Shown: positions 1 to 26,400 of the stretch, piece by piece
Layout: the number at the start of each line of letters is the position of its first letter
Numbering within the stretch: the stretch's first letter is position 1
Source of the DNA: Balanoglossus misakiensis
Taxonomy: Eukaryota > Hemichordata
Direction of reading: 5' to 3'
Assembly (NCBI GenBank): GCA_040954595.2
Contig: CM082580.2
Span: 14,632,001 to 14,696,000, forward strand
Length of the DNA stretch: 64,000 bases
Notes under the pieces: generated by a model
What the model was told of the DNA's origin: nothing
The model's database searches: none
Seen by the model: only the letters and a program-made list of their open reading frames with translations
Program-made: the position numbers and the translations under genes

Positions 1-33
1 TAATGTAATCTTAATTTGTTGGTCACTTCATAG

Positions 34-8732
<8,699 letters not shown>

Positions 8733-9089
8733 TGCCTGCTGCAGATATCTTCACACCTGATCACCATTAGTCTGTGGTGTTGAGTACTTCTATGTAATAT
8801 GATTGGATTGAGTGTCAAGTCAGTTCCCATGGAGGTGACACTTTCTCTGCACCGCACTCATGGTCATTATTTTAGTTTTTAAAGTGAGTGAAGAATTTCA
8901 AGTCAATTTGTAAAGGTTTGTGTTTTCAAAGGAGTCACAGAAATCATGATTGTGAGTAACAACGAAATACCTTTGAAAAATATCAGATTTTCTTGTTGAA
9001 GTGGTGCCAGACATCGTTATGAATCTAGGAAAACACTTGCTATCATATTCCAACAGATTACATATGGTAGCCAACTTTGATTTGAACCT

Positions 9090-9193
9090 TTAACCCCCCC
9101 CCCCCCCCCCCCCCCCCAAGTTCCCTCTACAGAGGTCCAACTTTACCATAGTAAACAATGCATTTGGATCAAACTATAGTGGTGAAAGGTTAA
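9090..9193. repeat. Short TTAACCC repeat, copy 2, with 24-base C run
   Basis: Same family as 8264-8340: starts TTAACCC, contains ACCATAGTAAACAATG, and ends GGTGAAAGGTTAA. A poly-C run of about 24 bases (9094-9117) replaces the CACCCC part. It lies in the PRPF40 3' UTR. Confidence 0.55.
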
Positions 9194-9513
9194 AATAAAG
9201 CATGGGGATATTGTTTATCATGTACCAACCCCACATAGATAACAAACTTTGTAGATACATATGTTTGTTTGTTTTTATAAAGAGTAGTAAGAAGACTCCA
9301 TTAGGTCTCTAGACGTTGCAGTGTTTTTGTCAAAACTCAACTGATATTCATACAATTAACTGCCAGACAATTAAAGCTTGTGATTGACATATCCATTGTT
9401 GTACAAGTATTTTTATGTCAGGATCAGATGATGCCAAAATTGACAACACTGGCTGTTTCCAAGATAGTGATATGTTAAAACCAAGATTTCGTGTTATGTC
9501 CTGTGTAGCACTT

Positions 9514-9519
9514 AATAAA
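9514..9519 (+). promoter_or_regulatory. Likely PRPF40 polyadenylation signal
   Basis: AATAAA about 780 bases after the PRPF40 stop. An earlier AATAAA at 9194-9199 overlaps the end of a repeat copy. Which one is used cannot be told from sequence. Confidence 0.4.
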
Positions 9520-9539
9520 TGAGATGAATCACTCTGGAC

Positions 9540-10979
9540 TTGAAGTCAACATATTTATTAACTGTGTAAGTAATACTAGAAGATTGACATCTAGGAAACA
9601 TCATAGTACAGAGTGACACGACTATCAAATAATTTATGTAAGTCTGTTAAGTGTGCAAATTGACTCCACTTCATTGCACAAGTTGTCAAGGTCTTTCTAT
9701 GTACAGTAGACAAAAGCTCAAGAATATTGAATGTGACAAACCCTGAATTAAGTTTCATACATGAATATATTGTAGATGGCAGAGTGGATGTTCAGATGGG
9801 TTATTTACAAGAGGTTATAGAAGGCTCACATCTGTCTGATTACAATAAGTATGAAACCAAAGTCTTGAAATAATGTGTGAAAAACCACAGCTAATATGAA
9901 GGGTGTAATGTTTGTGATTAGATCTTGGAATAAAAAAAATTATTAGACAAGCATAAAACCATGTGCAACATTAATTCACACTACCGGTAAGATTTTTTAT
10001 GCAAGGATTTATTCTCAGAGAGACGATAACAATGACAGAATAGGAAAATTATGGTATTGTTTATTATTTTAAATGCTAAGTCCCAACCATTATTGTACTT
10101 GGAAAGTCCTGAACCTATCACATTTTAAACTAAATGATTCATGTTGTCATAAAAAGAAGTAACAAATCTGATTAACTCTAAAAGAAAAGAACTGCTTTAT
10201 TCAGTACAGATATCATGAAGACGCCACCCATCAGTTGTAAACTTACCTGCAGAGATACAGAGAGAGAGGTGTTAATTTTCAAATACCAGCTGACTCAATT
10301 CTTGTTGTTAAAGTCTCTGAAATGTTCATGTACTACTTTGTATTAAAGTCTTGGAACTGTAACATTATCGAAATTGATGAAAATTAACATTCTGGTAACT
10401 TCAAATTGAACCCTCCCCCTATTAAGTGTCCTACACTCGTATTTCTGAGTGTCTATGACCTCGGGTAATATGCGTCATTGGTCAAAAATTATTTCAGTGA
10501 ACTGTATAGATTCAGGAATGGTATAGCCAATTTTCCACATTGGCTCAAATGTATATTTATCTAAAGTTATCTTGTGCATTATAGGTGGGTTGGTAAGTAG
10601 GTATTACCAGTTTGTGTGCATAAATGAATGGATGAGTGTGTTAGTGTATGTGTGTGTGTGTCATTTACTAGTACTTAATTGTTCCTGTCTCCGATGAGCC
10701 TATATTGGTCGCCATGGGTTGTGACATAACAATGTCAGAAATGAGTTTGCCACTCAAATAGGGCCCGTACTGCAGGGGTATTAAATATTTAATAAGTACA
10801 CTGCAGTAAGCCATCAGTTGTCATCACACTGCCCTGCTCAATTATTCAAGTTAATGTGTCTTTTAGTAGAAGTTGTTTTTATCGACATCAGGAGTTATGA
10901 GGATATATCGTCATCAGATGCGAACAGAAATTAAATCACTAGCTTACGTGCGCATGCGTCATCTTATTTGTACAGCTCT
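9540..10979. other. Gene-free stretch between PRPF40 and the prohormone gene
   Basis: AT-rich with no supported exon. It should hold the 3' UTR of the minus-strand prohormone gene. Minus-strand AATAAA is at 10008-10013 and a variant ATTAAA lies near 10790. A short GT tract is near 10645-10660. Confidence 0.5.
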
Positions 10980-11096
10980 TCAAACGTAACACCACTTCCA
11001 GGATTTGGTTCGCCAATCGATGCACACCTGTAATACCCTCCTAGCTCGTTTTTCGTCGACCATGCCCGGCTCATTACCGAATTCCAAGTCATCAGC
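10980..11096 (-). other. Prohormone exon 2: cleavage sites and mature peptide
   Basis: Encodes 38 residues plus TGA. It begins ADDLEFGNEPGMVDEKRARR and ends with the 18-residue two-Cys peptide. The coding frame differs from the longer open frame that overlaps it at 10964-11167, which carries no recognisable features. The acceptor ccctgcag at 11097-11104 sits behind a pyrimidine-leaning tract. Confidence 0.7.
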
Positions 11097-11507
11097 CTGC
11101 AGGGATAGTAATACAGTGATGGATTAAACTTAAGATCATTAGGTACAAATCCTTGTCGACTTCGCAATTGACTCCTCCTATCAGTACCCTCTTAATCTTA
11201 CAATAATTTTCACAACAAACAGTGGACTGCTCATCTGAGGATTTTCAGAGTGACACATTTAGCCAAGTCGATGACAGAAAAAAAAACAATCCGAGAATTA
11301 TATTAATACATGTAACGATGGTACCTCTCTAAACCCGGAATGAATCAACGCTTGCAGCAGCTGAGTTTGAGAAGGGTCAATCACAGTTTTTTCACTGTCT
11401 TGGACATCGTCCTCGTCCAGTCGAGTTGGTGATGAGATCACGGGAGAAATGTTGAGAATGATCAGCAGCGTTGCCAGGGTTATCAACAACCCTTCCAGCG
11501 TGGCCAT
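10980..11507 (-). CDS. Candidate neuropeptide/peptide-hormone precursor with a C-terminal two-cysteine peptide
   Basis: Two exons on the minus strand, 11507-11325 and 11096-10980, joined in phase 0 at donor GAG|gtacca and acceptor ccctgcag|GCT, encode 99 residues. Met at 11507 is chosen because a signal peptide follows directly: a hydrophobic core LLITLATLLIILNI, then a likely cleavage near SPVISS. An upstream in-frame Met at 11552 would add 15 polar residues. An acidic spacer leads to the basic sites EKR and ARR. The C-terminal peptide is VLQVCIDWRTKSWKWCYV followed at once by stop. Two cysteines enclose ten residues, and no Gly suggests no amidation. Signal, acidic spacer, dibasic site and terminal cyclic peptide is the plan of somatostatin, melanin-concentrating hormone and urotensin II precursors. 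WKWC resembles urotensin WKYC and C-x-V resembles MCH, but ring size matches neither. Family assignment is inference. Confidence 0.7.
11325..11507 (-). other. Prohormone exon 1: signal peptide and spacer
   Basis: Encodes 61 residues: signal peptide, then a Asp/Glu-rich spacer ending SGFRE. The reading frame stays open a few codons past the donor, so an ORF finder reports a false C-terminus here. The donor is gtacca, a weak match to consensus. Confidence 0.7.
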
Positions 11508-11599
11508 TATTCTATCAGAGAACGCAAATGGCGAATATGAGTCTAGTTTCAATAGACCTAGATAGATAGATTGCTAGTAGATAGATGATGCAAATACTT

Positions 11600-14160
11600 G
11601 AAATAACAATACATATATGTAAAAATGCGATAATAGGCCTAAATAAAATAGTATTTAGTTTAATGGAGCCTAAAGGCGTAAAGGTGAATTAAGATACTAT
11701 ATGATCAGGGTAAATCACAAATTTTCAATGGCTGCAGATTGAATGCAAAAATAACTGTTTTTAAAAAGGTCCGTGTGCGTCAGACAGTGCAAACAAAAGA
11801 ATTCCCTGAATTCGTCCCAGCTACTTAATATTTAACTAGTCTTCGGAATGAGCTGGAAACACTCGGACGGGAAGTTCTTTCAGACTACAGGAACTTTACT
11901 TATAAATTATGGATGCTGAAGTATCATTCCAGGACAATAAAGCTCCAACGGGGCCTTTGTTCTCATGAACTCCCATCGTTCACAGCTACAAGATTTTACA
12001 AAGCGTCGCGTTACATTCACCTGGCATCCAAATTGAAGTCGACTCTCATAAACTGGCACAAACAGGTGTTAATAAACGTTTACTTCACACGTACGTACAC
12101 AAGCACTCGGATGCATGGACGGAACAGTTTCCTCTTTACTTTTATAGAATCCTAAAATGAATTGATCACAAGACATCCGTTGAAGTACATTTCCTATCGG
12201 AGCTCATGAATTGTTTAAAAGATTCGTCGGTAGTTTGAGAGTCGAAACGTTGTCTTCCCTTTCAGTAGAGTAGTTAGAAAATTATATTCAGACCGAATAA
12301 TCAAAGTTCTTCCTCTGGTATTCAACGAACGAGAGAGAACCTTCCTGCATTTAATTGCACAGCCAAAGCACATGTCGGGAAGTAATATTTGATCAAGTCG
12401 AGTTAGAGGTCGTCGCATATCCGCTTTATCGCAAAAACCTGACAAATTATAGTCATGCTGAAGTCTATACATCTTCTGTTTTACGTCCAATTGATATTTT
12501 AAAGACACAGTTTGATTGGTCGGTCGGACAACATTAATTACCGTTAAATGTTGAGATCGCTATACTGATTCTTATCAACACCACTACTTTTCTCTTATGA
12601 AATATAGGCCTATATCTTGTAGTATTTGACACAAGTCTATAGTTCACTCGGTTGAGGAAAATAGCTGAAACATAGATTTTCCAGTAAACAGACGTGTCAT
12701 GGCAGCCATATGAGAAATGAAGACTTTAAAACGAAAATGACTCACAAGAGGTCCTATCTGTATTCATAACATATATGCCACTAATGAAGGTATCTCACTA
12801 AGCTTTCGTGGATAATGTATATGCTCCCTTGTGGCTTTTAAAATTATCTTACTCGACTATGCATCTAAAAAATGCGATCGTTGCCCATTGGATACTTTTC
12901 ACTCCTAGAAATATAGTTTTAGCGCCGTTTGTCCATTAAACGCCTAACTTTAGCGTAGTGGGTAAACCAAGCATCAAAGGAGCCCCCTCACCCACACTAT
13001 GTCCCACCAATTAGCTCACCAACACCACAAAACAAGCTCTACTCCACCGACGTAAATTTTATGAGATCTTATGTCCATTTTCACTTCGTTTCACCATGAC
13101 ATCTGTACATCATGACTTACTTTATCACGCCTTTCACTTTTAGCTTAGCAATTTTGTTCACGTTTGTTTCAAACGCCCTCTATATTTACACCGGTTTAAC
13201 TTCAAATTGATACATTCGACAATATAATGCAGCGTACGTTTTTCATGAAAGCAAGAGGGCGAACACCCAGTTTTCTTCTTTGCTTTAAAAAAAACACCCT
13301 TCATAGTGCACGCTTTACTAAAGCAAATATTGAAAGGCATGGTAGACTATCATTTTCCTCAAAATCTGTCGCCGGGGCGCATACACAAGTTATCGTTCAA
13401 AACACGCGTACGGGAATGAATAATTTCTTATTTCTTGAGAAAAGGGACCGGTCATTTTTCGCCCGTGTTCCATAAGCGTAAAACTAGCGCTCTCTGTCGC
13501 GGCGTGACTGGTTTTTGAATTAAATTAGTCATTCGTATTTATTGCTAAGGTTTGATATAATATCAAGAAAATTTATCACGTTGACCCATAATGTATGTAT
13601 TTGAGTCTTCGAATAAGTATATTGACTGTCATGAAAATACGGCCTGTGTTAGTTTTATTGTAATTTAGCATAGTGAAGACCCGGGATTGAGAAAACAGAG
13701 ACATTACACAGGACATGGCACAAAAGAAGCAGCTATTACATGTATTAAGCGTTTACTAAGAAAGCAATCGGAGTAGGCCTTGTTTTCAATATTCAACATT
13801 ACTTTTTAGTCAAATTTTATGTCCAGATGAGCTGTTTTCAGTTGTGTGACATGACGAGATCTACGGCGCCAATAGTCGTTCATAAAACTATCTTAAAAAG
13901 TTGTCAATGGGAATTGAAGAATTAAATACATAATTTCTACTCTTGCACATGTTTTCCCGAAAGGAAAAACGAATATCGTACTGCGAAAATTGAAATATTG
14001 GAACCAAGACACAATTTGAAAATGGACAATTTACAAAGATTTTCAGGTGCTGTAGTTGTGTCAGAGCATCTGCAGCGATGTCTGTCAAGACTTCTCATCG
14101 AGAAAACAGGAATAATATTTACACTAAAAAAATTGTAGGCAAACACTCCCAAAATCTCGG
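11600..14160. other. Stretch with no supported coding exon
   Basis: Several ORFs of 60-97 codons occur on both strands. None shows a signal peptide, domain or sensible splice context. It is most likely intron or upstream DNA of the prohormone gene. Confidence 0.5.
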
Positions 14161-14190
14161 TGACGCATGATAATTAATGCATAAACTTAC

Positions 14191-14290
14191 CAAGAATATA
14201 AGGATTGTAGAACAGCTATTCCGTCTGATTCCTATCGATCAGAGTTTCTCCTGGGTCAGTGAGAGTGGAGTACAAATTACCAACAGCAGA
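14191..14290 (-). promoter_or_regulatory. Possible 5' noncoding exon of the prohormone gene
   Basis: On the minus strand a strong donor, TTCTTG|gtaagttt, ends a stretch at 14191 that is unlikely to be coding. Upstream of the prohormone start codon there are usable acceptors near 11550-11570 (ctatctag, aaactag). A 2.6 kb 5' UTR intron would connect them. Only the splice signals support this, and the 5' limit is not visible. Confidence 0.25.
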
Positions 14291-14862
14291 CGATGCACCC
14301 TCTCTTAAGTCAAGTCGTCAAGCGACACGAAAGAGATGGCAACAAGCATACGTCAAAAGAATATCGACCAATCAGGTTGCGGGGCTGGACGAGAAATGAA
14401 GATGACCAAACGAACCTGTCAGCATAATCAGCTCATGCATGGGTAAGACGAATCAGCGCCAGTAATGGATCGGTCGTTCTTTAGAGAATAGATCACATTA
14501 TAGCGCCAGTTGAGACTAAGCACACACAGGGCATGGTTTAACGCCATGGGAATAAAAAATATCGTTACACCTGCGTTCACTTTCTGAACTGACCCCCCTC
14601 CATTGTAAACTTTACTCATCTTGACCTTATCTTGAGTGATCCGTAGGCATGATGACACTGGTGCGACGAGCTGGGCTGCGGCGTTAGAGGGCCTGGACAA
14701 ATTTAATTGCTGCACGTGCTTTTCAAAATCTGAATTCATAAATAATGACCGAACATTTGCACAAAAATTAGTCGACTCCCCTTCAGTTCGTGCAAGAAAA
14801 AGGTAACCCATGCGTCTCCATTGTACATACAGATATTCCAATAGCGAAGTAACGTTTTGATT

Positions 14863-14881
14863 ATGGTGGTGGTGGTGGTGG

Positions 14882-14956
<75 letters not shown>
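14863..14956. repeat. GGT/GAT trinucleotide microsatellite
   Basis: A few GGT units (read on plus) followed by about 25 GAT/ATG units. On the minus strand it reads as a poly-histidine ORF (14428-15069), an artefact of the repeat. Confidence 0.9.
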
Positions 14957-14958
<2 letters not shown>

Positions 14959-15342
14959 GAATATTACTTTATGTACTGAGTTACTAGGTAACAAATGTCT
15001 AGCCACTGAGAACAGGCATCCACCGAACGGTGAACATGCAGTCAAACAATGGCCGTAGTTCATTTTCAAAATGATGTAGAGAGCAGTGACTATAATATAA
15101 CCTTAGAATGTCAAATGTGATGTTATTTTTGAATTTTCACCATTCAATTGTAGTTGAGGCGATGGCTGCGACATGCGGTTATTCAAATTCATCGTTCATG
15201 TTTTAATGTCCTCTGAAATACCAAGGCCATGTCGGAAAAAAAAGTGCTGCCAACTTTAAGAGACGATACTCAGACGGGGAACATACCCCTATATTTTAAT
15301 TTCTTAAGAAAAACAATTATAGAACAGTCTGTTGTCGTCTTA

Positions 15343-15440
15343 GTCTCGGTTACCCAGACGCCTTTGCTCTTCCGATGCTCTCCCTCCTCAGCTTTTCTGG
15401 AGAGCATCGGAAGAAGCAAAGGCGTCTGGGTAACCGAGAC
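15343..15440. repeat. Near-perfect inverted repeat (fold-back), about 98 bp
   Basis: The left arm starts GTCTCGGTTACCCAGACG and the right arm ends with its reverse complement, CGTCTGGGTAACCGAGAC. The arms are about 43 bases each around a short loop. It lies just upstream of the UAP1 first exon. No flanking target duplication is obvious. Confidence 0.85.
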
Positions 15441-15599
15441 TATTGTCGTCTAGGATGTTCTTACCAAATCATATTCCGAACTACGCAGAAGCGGCTTGAG
15501 CACAGTGCATCATGGGATAGTAATCTTGCTCTCGAGTCTCGATCTCTGCGAGGTTGTGACGTCACTGGGCTTGCGCAGACTGGAGCAACACAGTAACCA

Positions 15600-15700
15600 A
15601 TTACAACAGTTTGTGTGTGTCACGTCAGTCGTGTAGGAGGCTCCTCCGTGAAAAGCTCTCCGTGAACAGGAATCCCGTGTTTTGGACAAAACCTCGTCAG
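15600..15700 (+). promoter_or_regulatory. Probable UAP1 noncoding first exon (3' end at 15700)
   Basis: A strong donor, CGTCAG|gtaagtgt, ends at 15700 in a relatively GC-rich stretch. The next plus-strand acceptor, cattttcag at 16651, leads into the exon holding the UAP1 start codon at 16702. The transcription start is not defined; 15600 is a rough guess. Confidence 0.45.
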
Positions 15701-15867
15701 GTAAGTGTAACACGCGATATTTACTAACCTTTCTCGATACCAGTCTCCAAATAGACATTGTTGATTTGTTGCCCGTCGCGATCGCACGCTTAATTTCCGT
15801 TGTGGCACGGTTACTAGAAGAGTAACCGTGGTTGTGGGTTTCATTTCAGGGTTTCGTTTACTCTTAC

Positions 15868-16104
15868 AGTGCGCAGCGGTAAGGCTCCCTTTAAATCACC
15901 CAACCCGTAGGGTTCTGTGACGCCAAACATATGCAGCTGTTTGCCGAGCGTGTTATGGTTTCTTAGAAATCGAGTTCTCTGGGAAATGTGTTGGTCACAC
16001 TCACAGTTGGCTGGTGGCAAAATATTATCTGAGTGACATGCACTTGGTTTGTACATGGTCAAGAATGAACCCACCACAAGCAAGGTGCACCAACCCGAAA
16101 GCAT
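15868..16104 (-). CDS. Possible secreted short peptide, antisense within UAP1 intron 1
   Basis: A minus-strand ORF starts MLSGWCTLLVVGSFLTMYK, which looks like a signal peptide. It continues with a Cys-containing segment (ANCECDQH) and basic patches. The open frame meets a good donor, CGCACT|gtaagagt, at 15868 in phase 0, so this could be a first coding exon. I find no convincing next exon. The start context is weak (T at -3), there is no recognisable family, and it lies opposite UAP1 5' sequence. A chance ORF is quite possible. Confidence 0.2.
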
Positions 16105-16701
16105 AAACGTTTCCTGATAATATTTGGGCGGTGCGGTAACCTGAATTTATATCAGGCACAACCACAGTGGTTGTAATCTTTCCAGCTGGTCGCAGGAATA
16201 GATCATTTCGTAGAATACATGTATATGTTAGTTGATTGTCGGCGCATACATTCGCGTGAACTAACCTCTGAACTTTATTCCCCTTATTATGTCTGCCACG
16301 TAGTGCTACAAGTGTTTCGTATGTCCCATTAATTCTGTAAGCATCTTCAGTGCCACGTCTCCATTCTCAGAGGTCTGCCATAATCAAGTATTGGGTGCAA
16401 AATACGCCATCAACATACCCCGCCACACACACTGCCACACTCACATTGCCCAGTAACACTTAATCACGGTCTAGGTCTGTCATTGCAGCTAGCTCAGGAA
16501 TAGTGTTGTAAGTAGTTAGTACATACATGTACTAGTAGTACATGTAGTTCTGATTTGTCATACATACAATGCAATGCAGATTGTATATTCTGTTTTTAGA
16601 GGTCCCATTTGAAATAACTGATTGTAAATTCCAGTTTTCTATCATTTTCAGCTCTGTTACTGTTCTGTCAGTTTAAAATTCCCAGAGGAAATCGTGTCAG
16701 A

Positions 16702-23011
<6,310 letters not shown>

Positions 23012-23330
23012 AGAAAATTAACTTAACATTGAAACAAGAAAACAGCTGTTCGGCTCTTTCTCTAAGCTCTTTTAACTCATTCCATCAGAATGCATCACTT
23101 TACTGGTATGACAAATGTCTCAATATACAAAGTTGAATCCCTCCCCTCACATACATAAAATACTCTTTATGCAGTAACAAAGTTGACACAGACTTTAGAC
23201 ATGTACAGATAGCTGACAAACATTGCTGCTGAGTGAAATCGTTCATCAACATTGTTGCTGTTTGAATTGAGACAGGCTTTCATCTGGGCTTCCATGGGTG
23301 CTTTCTTACCAATACCCACCAGGCATCTAC

Positions 23331-23404
<74 letters not shown>

Positions 23405-26400
23405 GTCTTTATCAAACTCTCTTAAAGTTTGCTTGTAGAGTAATTTAGTAAGATGTCTCAACTTCAAGCAGAGCTATTTCAGTAACTGATTGCTTATGCT
23501 ATTCATCTTACAAAGTATTTTTTATCCATAAATTATTTGAAATTTAAGATTTGACATTTTTTATTTGATTTAAGCTGTAGTGTTTATTACACCAATGTAA
23601 TGCAGTGTAAGTTGTTTCTGTTAATATCTACCCGTATACACACCCTTAAAATCAAAGGATTAAATTTCCCCATATACTTTTCTATAGAACAGTTGCAGTT
23701 TGCATCCTATAAATATCATGGGTCCATAACCTTTGCAGAAGTAAAGGTACCAGTGATAATTTTAGAAAATCCAAAGTGGCTGTTGTCAAGTTGCAGAAAT
23801 ATTACCCTTTGAGCAATTCTTATGTTGGTTCAATGATGCCCTACATTATAAAGCATTTCTTTTCAGGTTTAAGAAGGAATGCAAGAGACAGCTGTAAATA
23901 ATAGAGAACAATCTGTCAAGAATTGCAGTGGAAAATTTGCCAGGTTCTCATGGAGGGTGGGGGTACTGTTTGGGCATTTGTAGGGGCAATACTCCAAGCA
24001 AGTGAAGGAAAGTTGTGTACACAAAGCAGTGAGGGTCACACTCAAGCTTGCTGCATATAGAACTTTCAGCATGTTCATTGCACTAACATCACCTGCCTGC
24101 CAATCTAAAATTATCAAAAATATCATTCTGCATAATTTTGACATCTTTCTTCTTTCAACCACTGAACTAAACTATCTGTCATCTCTGAGAAATGTTTAAC
24201 ATTTTTTAGTGAAGAAGTACCCTACACTAAATAAGTGTTTTCATTTTCATCAATAGGCGAGTCTGTCTTGTGCAATAATGTGCTGGATGAAGCGCAAGTG
24301 AGATGAATGAACCAAATAGCGGAGATAATTGCCCACTGGTCACTACCTCAGTACTCCCACTTTTCAGGGTGCATTTTTGCAAACAGCCTTCAATACTAAC
24401 CTGTCAATCATTTCTACAGGGAGTAGTCTCGCAGCCAAGACTAGCTTTGTCAAATGCCCATTTATACTGTGTGATTTTTGTTTTTAATGTTTGATAATTT
24501 GCATTTTTATGACTGCTTAAGTCAGACTTTTTGAAAAACGCATGTGCAAAACAGTTCTGAGACACTGGATACAAATAGAGAAATTTTAATGTTTTCATAT
24601 AAAAAGATCCTGCATTTTTCTACATTGTTAAAAATATTGCATCTACTTTTACATTTTGTAACTTGCTGGTATGGTACACTGACTTTTATTCTTGGCGGAC
24701 AGCAGGAAAAGTTGTTTTCTGAACACGAGTTCTGTACTACATGAGTTTAATTTCTGTGAAATTGTGACTGTTGGAATCAGTAGAGTTGTCAATATTGCAA
24801 CAACTGACATGATGCCTTAATGTATGACTAACACTTTCACTGAGATTTAGTGCATTTTCGCACTGCTGTCTGCCTGGAGATTCAGAACGTCTCCCACAGT
24901 GAAAGTGTCGAGAAAGTTTAGCATGTCTAGATATTAATGTCCAGATGTTATCAACTGGGATTTGGTCTTCTCACACTTGTCGTTGTCCTTGGGAGTATGA
25001 GATTCTATTATTCCCCTATGAAAAACAAAAAAACAGAACGTCTGAATCACATGTCAGTTCACCGTTTTTCCAGCATGCTTGGTGAAAGCCAATCAAATAG
25101 AACTTCACTTGCTCCTCAGCCCAAATGTGAACATCACTTACATTGGCAGCCATTGACTAGAAGAAGGGCATCTTACCAACACTAAAAGGTGAAAAAGTCC
25201 AACTTTTGGCATCAATTTGATCATTTTTAGTTCATACAAAATCATATAGGTAGCATTGTGCATAAAGACACCTTTTACTGGGTGGCCCTTATTGTATGGT
25301 GAATTAATTCCCTTTGGTGTGTAATGCTGTACATCAAACAGGATCTAGTGAGCACAGTGTTCTGACTGTTGTTTAATGAAATTACTAGGACTAAAACTAA
25401 TTGGGGTAGAATTGAATCAAAAATGCAAGTTTCCCATAAAACACAATTGGAATTTGGGGCCAGATTATGGACATAGTTCTACAGTAATCTTGTAAATGCT
25501 GTGTTCTGCGGTAATGCAAGGTGTACTTTTTTAAACCTGTCTACGTGTGATGTCAAGAAAATGTTCAATATTAATTTTTTTTTTAATAAGACTTTTTTTT
25601 CATTTTTGATGTGTTTGTGATGAGGGGATTGGTTTTGTATTATTTTGGTGAAATTGAAAGTTCATGGCAATTTATTTTCAGTATATTCCTGTATCAACAT
25701 TCATTTAATTTGTTTCTAATAGTAAATCATTCAAATACTATATTTATATATTTTGGGGGTGGGGGAATATATTTCAAATGTTGTCATTGCAGTGTTATAA
25801 TTTTAAAATGTCTAGAAGCACCTCTGTGTGAACTTCTGCTGCAGAAAGCACTATTATTCAGTTCTGTAGCCAGGGTAACCTGGGCAACAAATGTCTCTGG
25901 CATGATCACTAACTTGTCTTTCAAGATTCTGAAGCAGAGTTTTTACAAGCTACATATACATTCTTATTCTCCCAATAATAACAATGTTTGTGCAAATTTG
26001 CAATACGCAATATGTGTCTGAAAAACCTTTTGTTTCCTGTTCACTTGTAAATTTAGCATGTTTATTTCGCAAGTGACGAGTGGATGGTGTTCTTAGATCA
26101 GAACAAAACAGTGGCTGTTCTAAATATTATGACACCACTTTGTGGTGTTAGAGTTATACTGGATTTGACCTTATGTATGTAACCTTCAGGAACAATGAAG
26201 TGTGAAACTTTCCTGACAGTTCTGCTGGTAGTGTTTTGAGCCACATTTTAACATCCTGTAGAGTTTTAATTTCAATGAAATAGCGTTTGCTGATTGTTTT
26301 TGTTTTTACCATGCCTGTATCTCATTATTCATTTTCACTGCAGTTGTATTTTATTAGATAAAATACTAGTAGTAATGCCAATATGGTGAAAAAAGTGTTC

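Noticed and set aside
10964-11167. 67-codon minus-strand ORF containing YYYPCRLMTWN
   Set aside because: Overlaps prohormone exon 2 in another frame. It needs a non-ATG start or an acceptor of the wrong phase, and lacks prohormone features.
12215-12508. 97-codon minus-strand ORF
   Set aside because: No signal peptide or domain. It could be UTR or intron of the prohormone gene.
14428-15069. 213-codon minus-strand ORF with poly-histidine
   Set aside because: The histidines come from the GAT/ATG microsatellite at 14863-14956. Flanking residues show no domain or splice logic.
25611-26021. 136-codon plus-strand ORF
   Set aside because: AT-driven composition, no domain, and position after UAP1 fits untranslated sequence.
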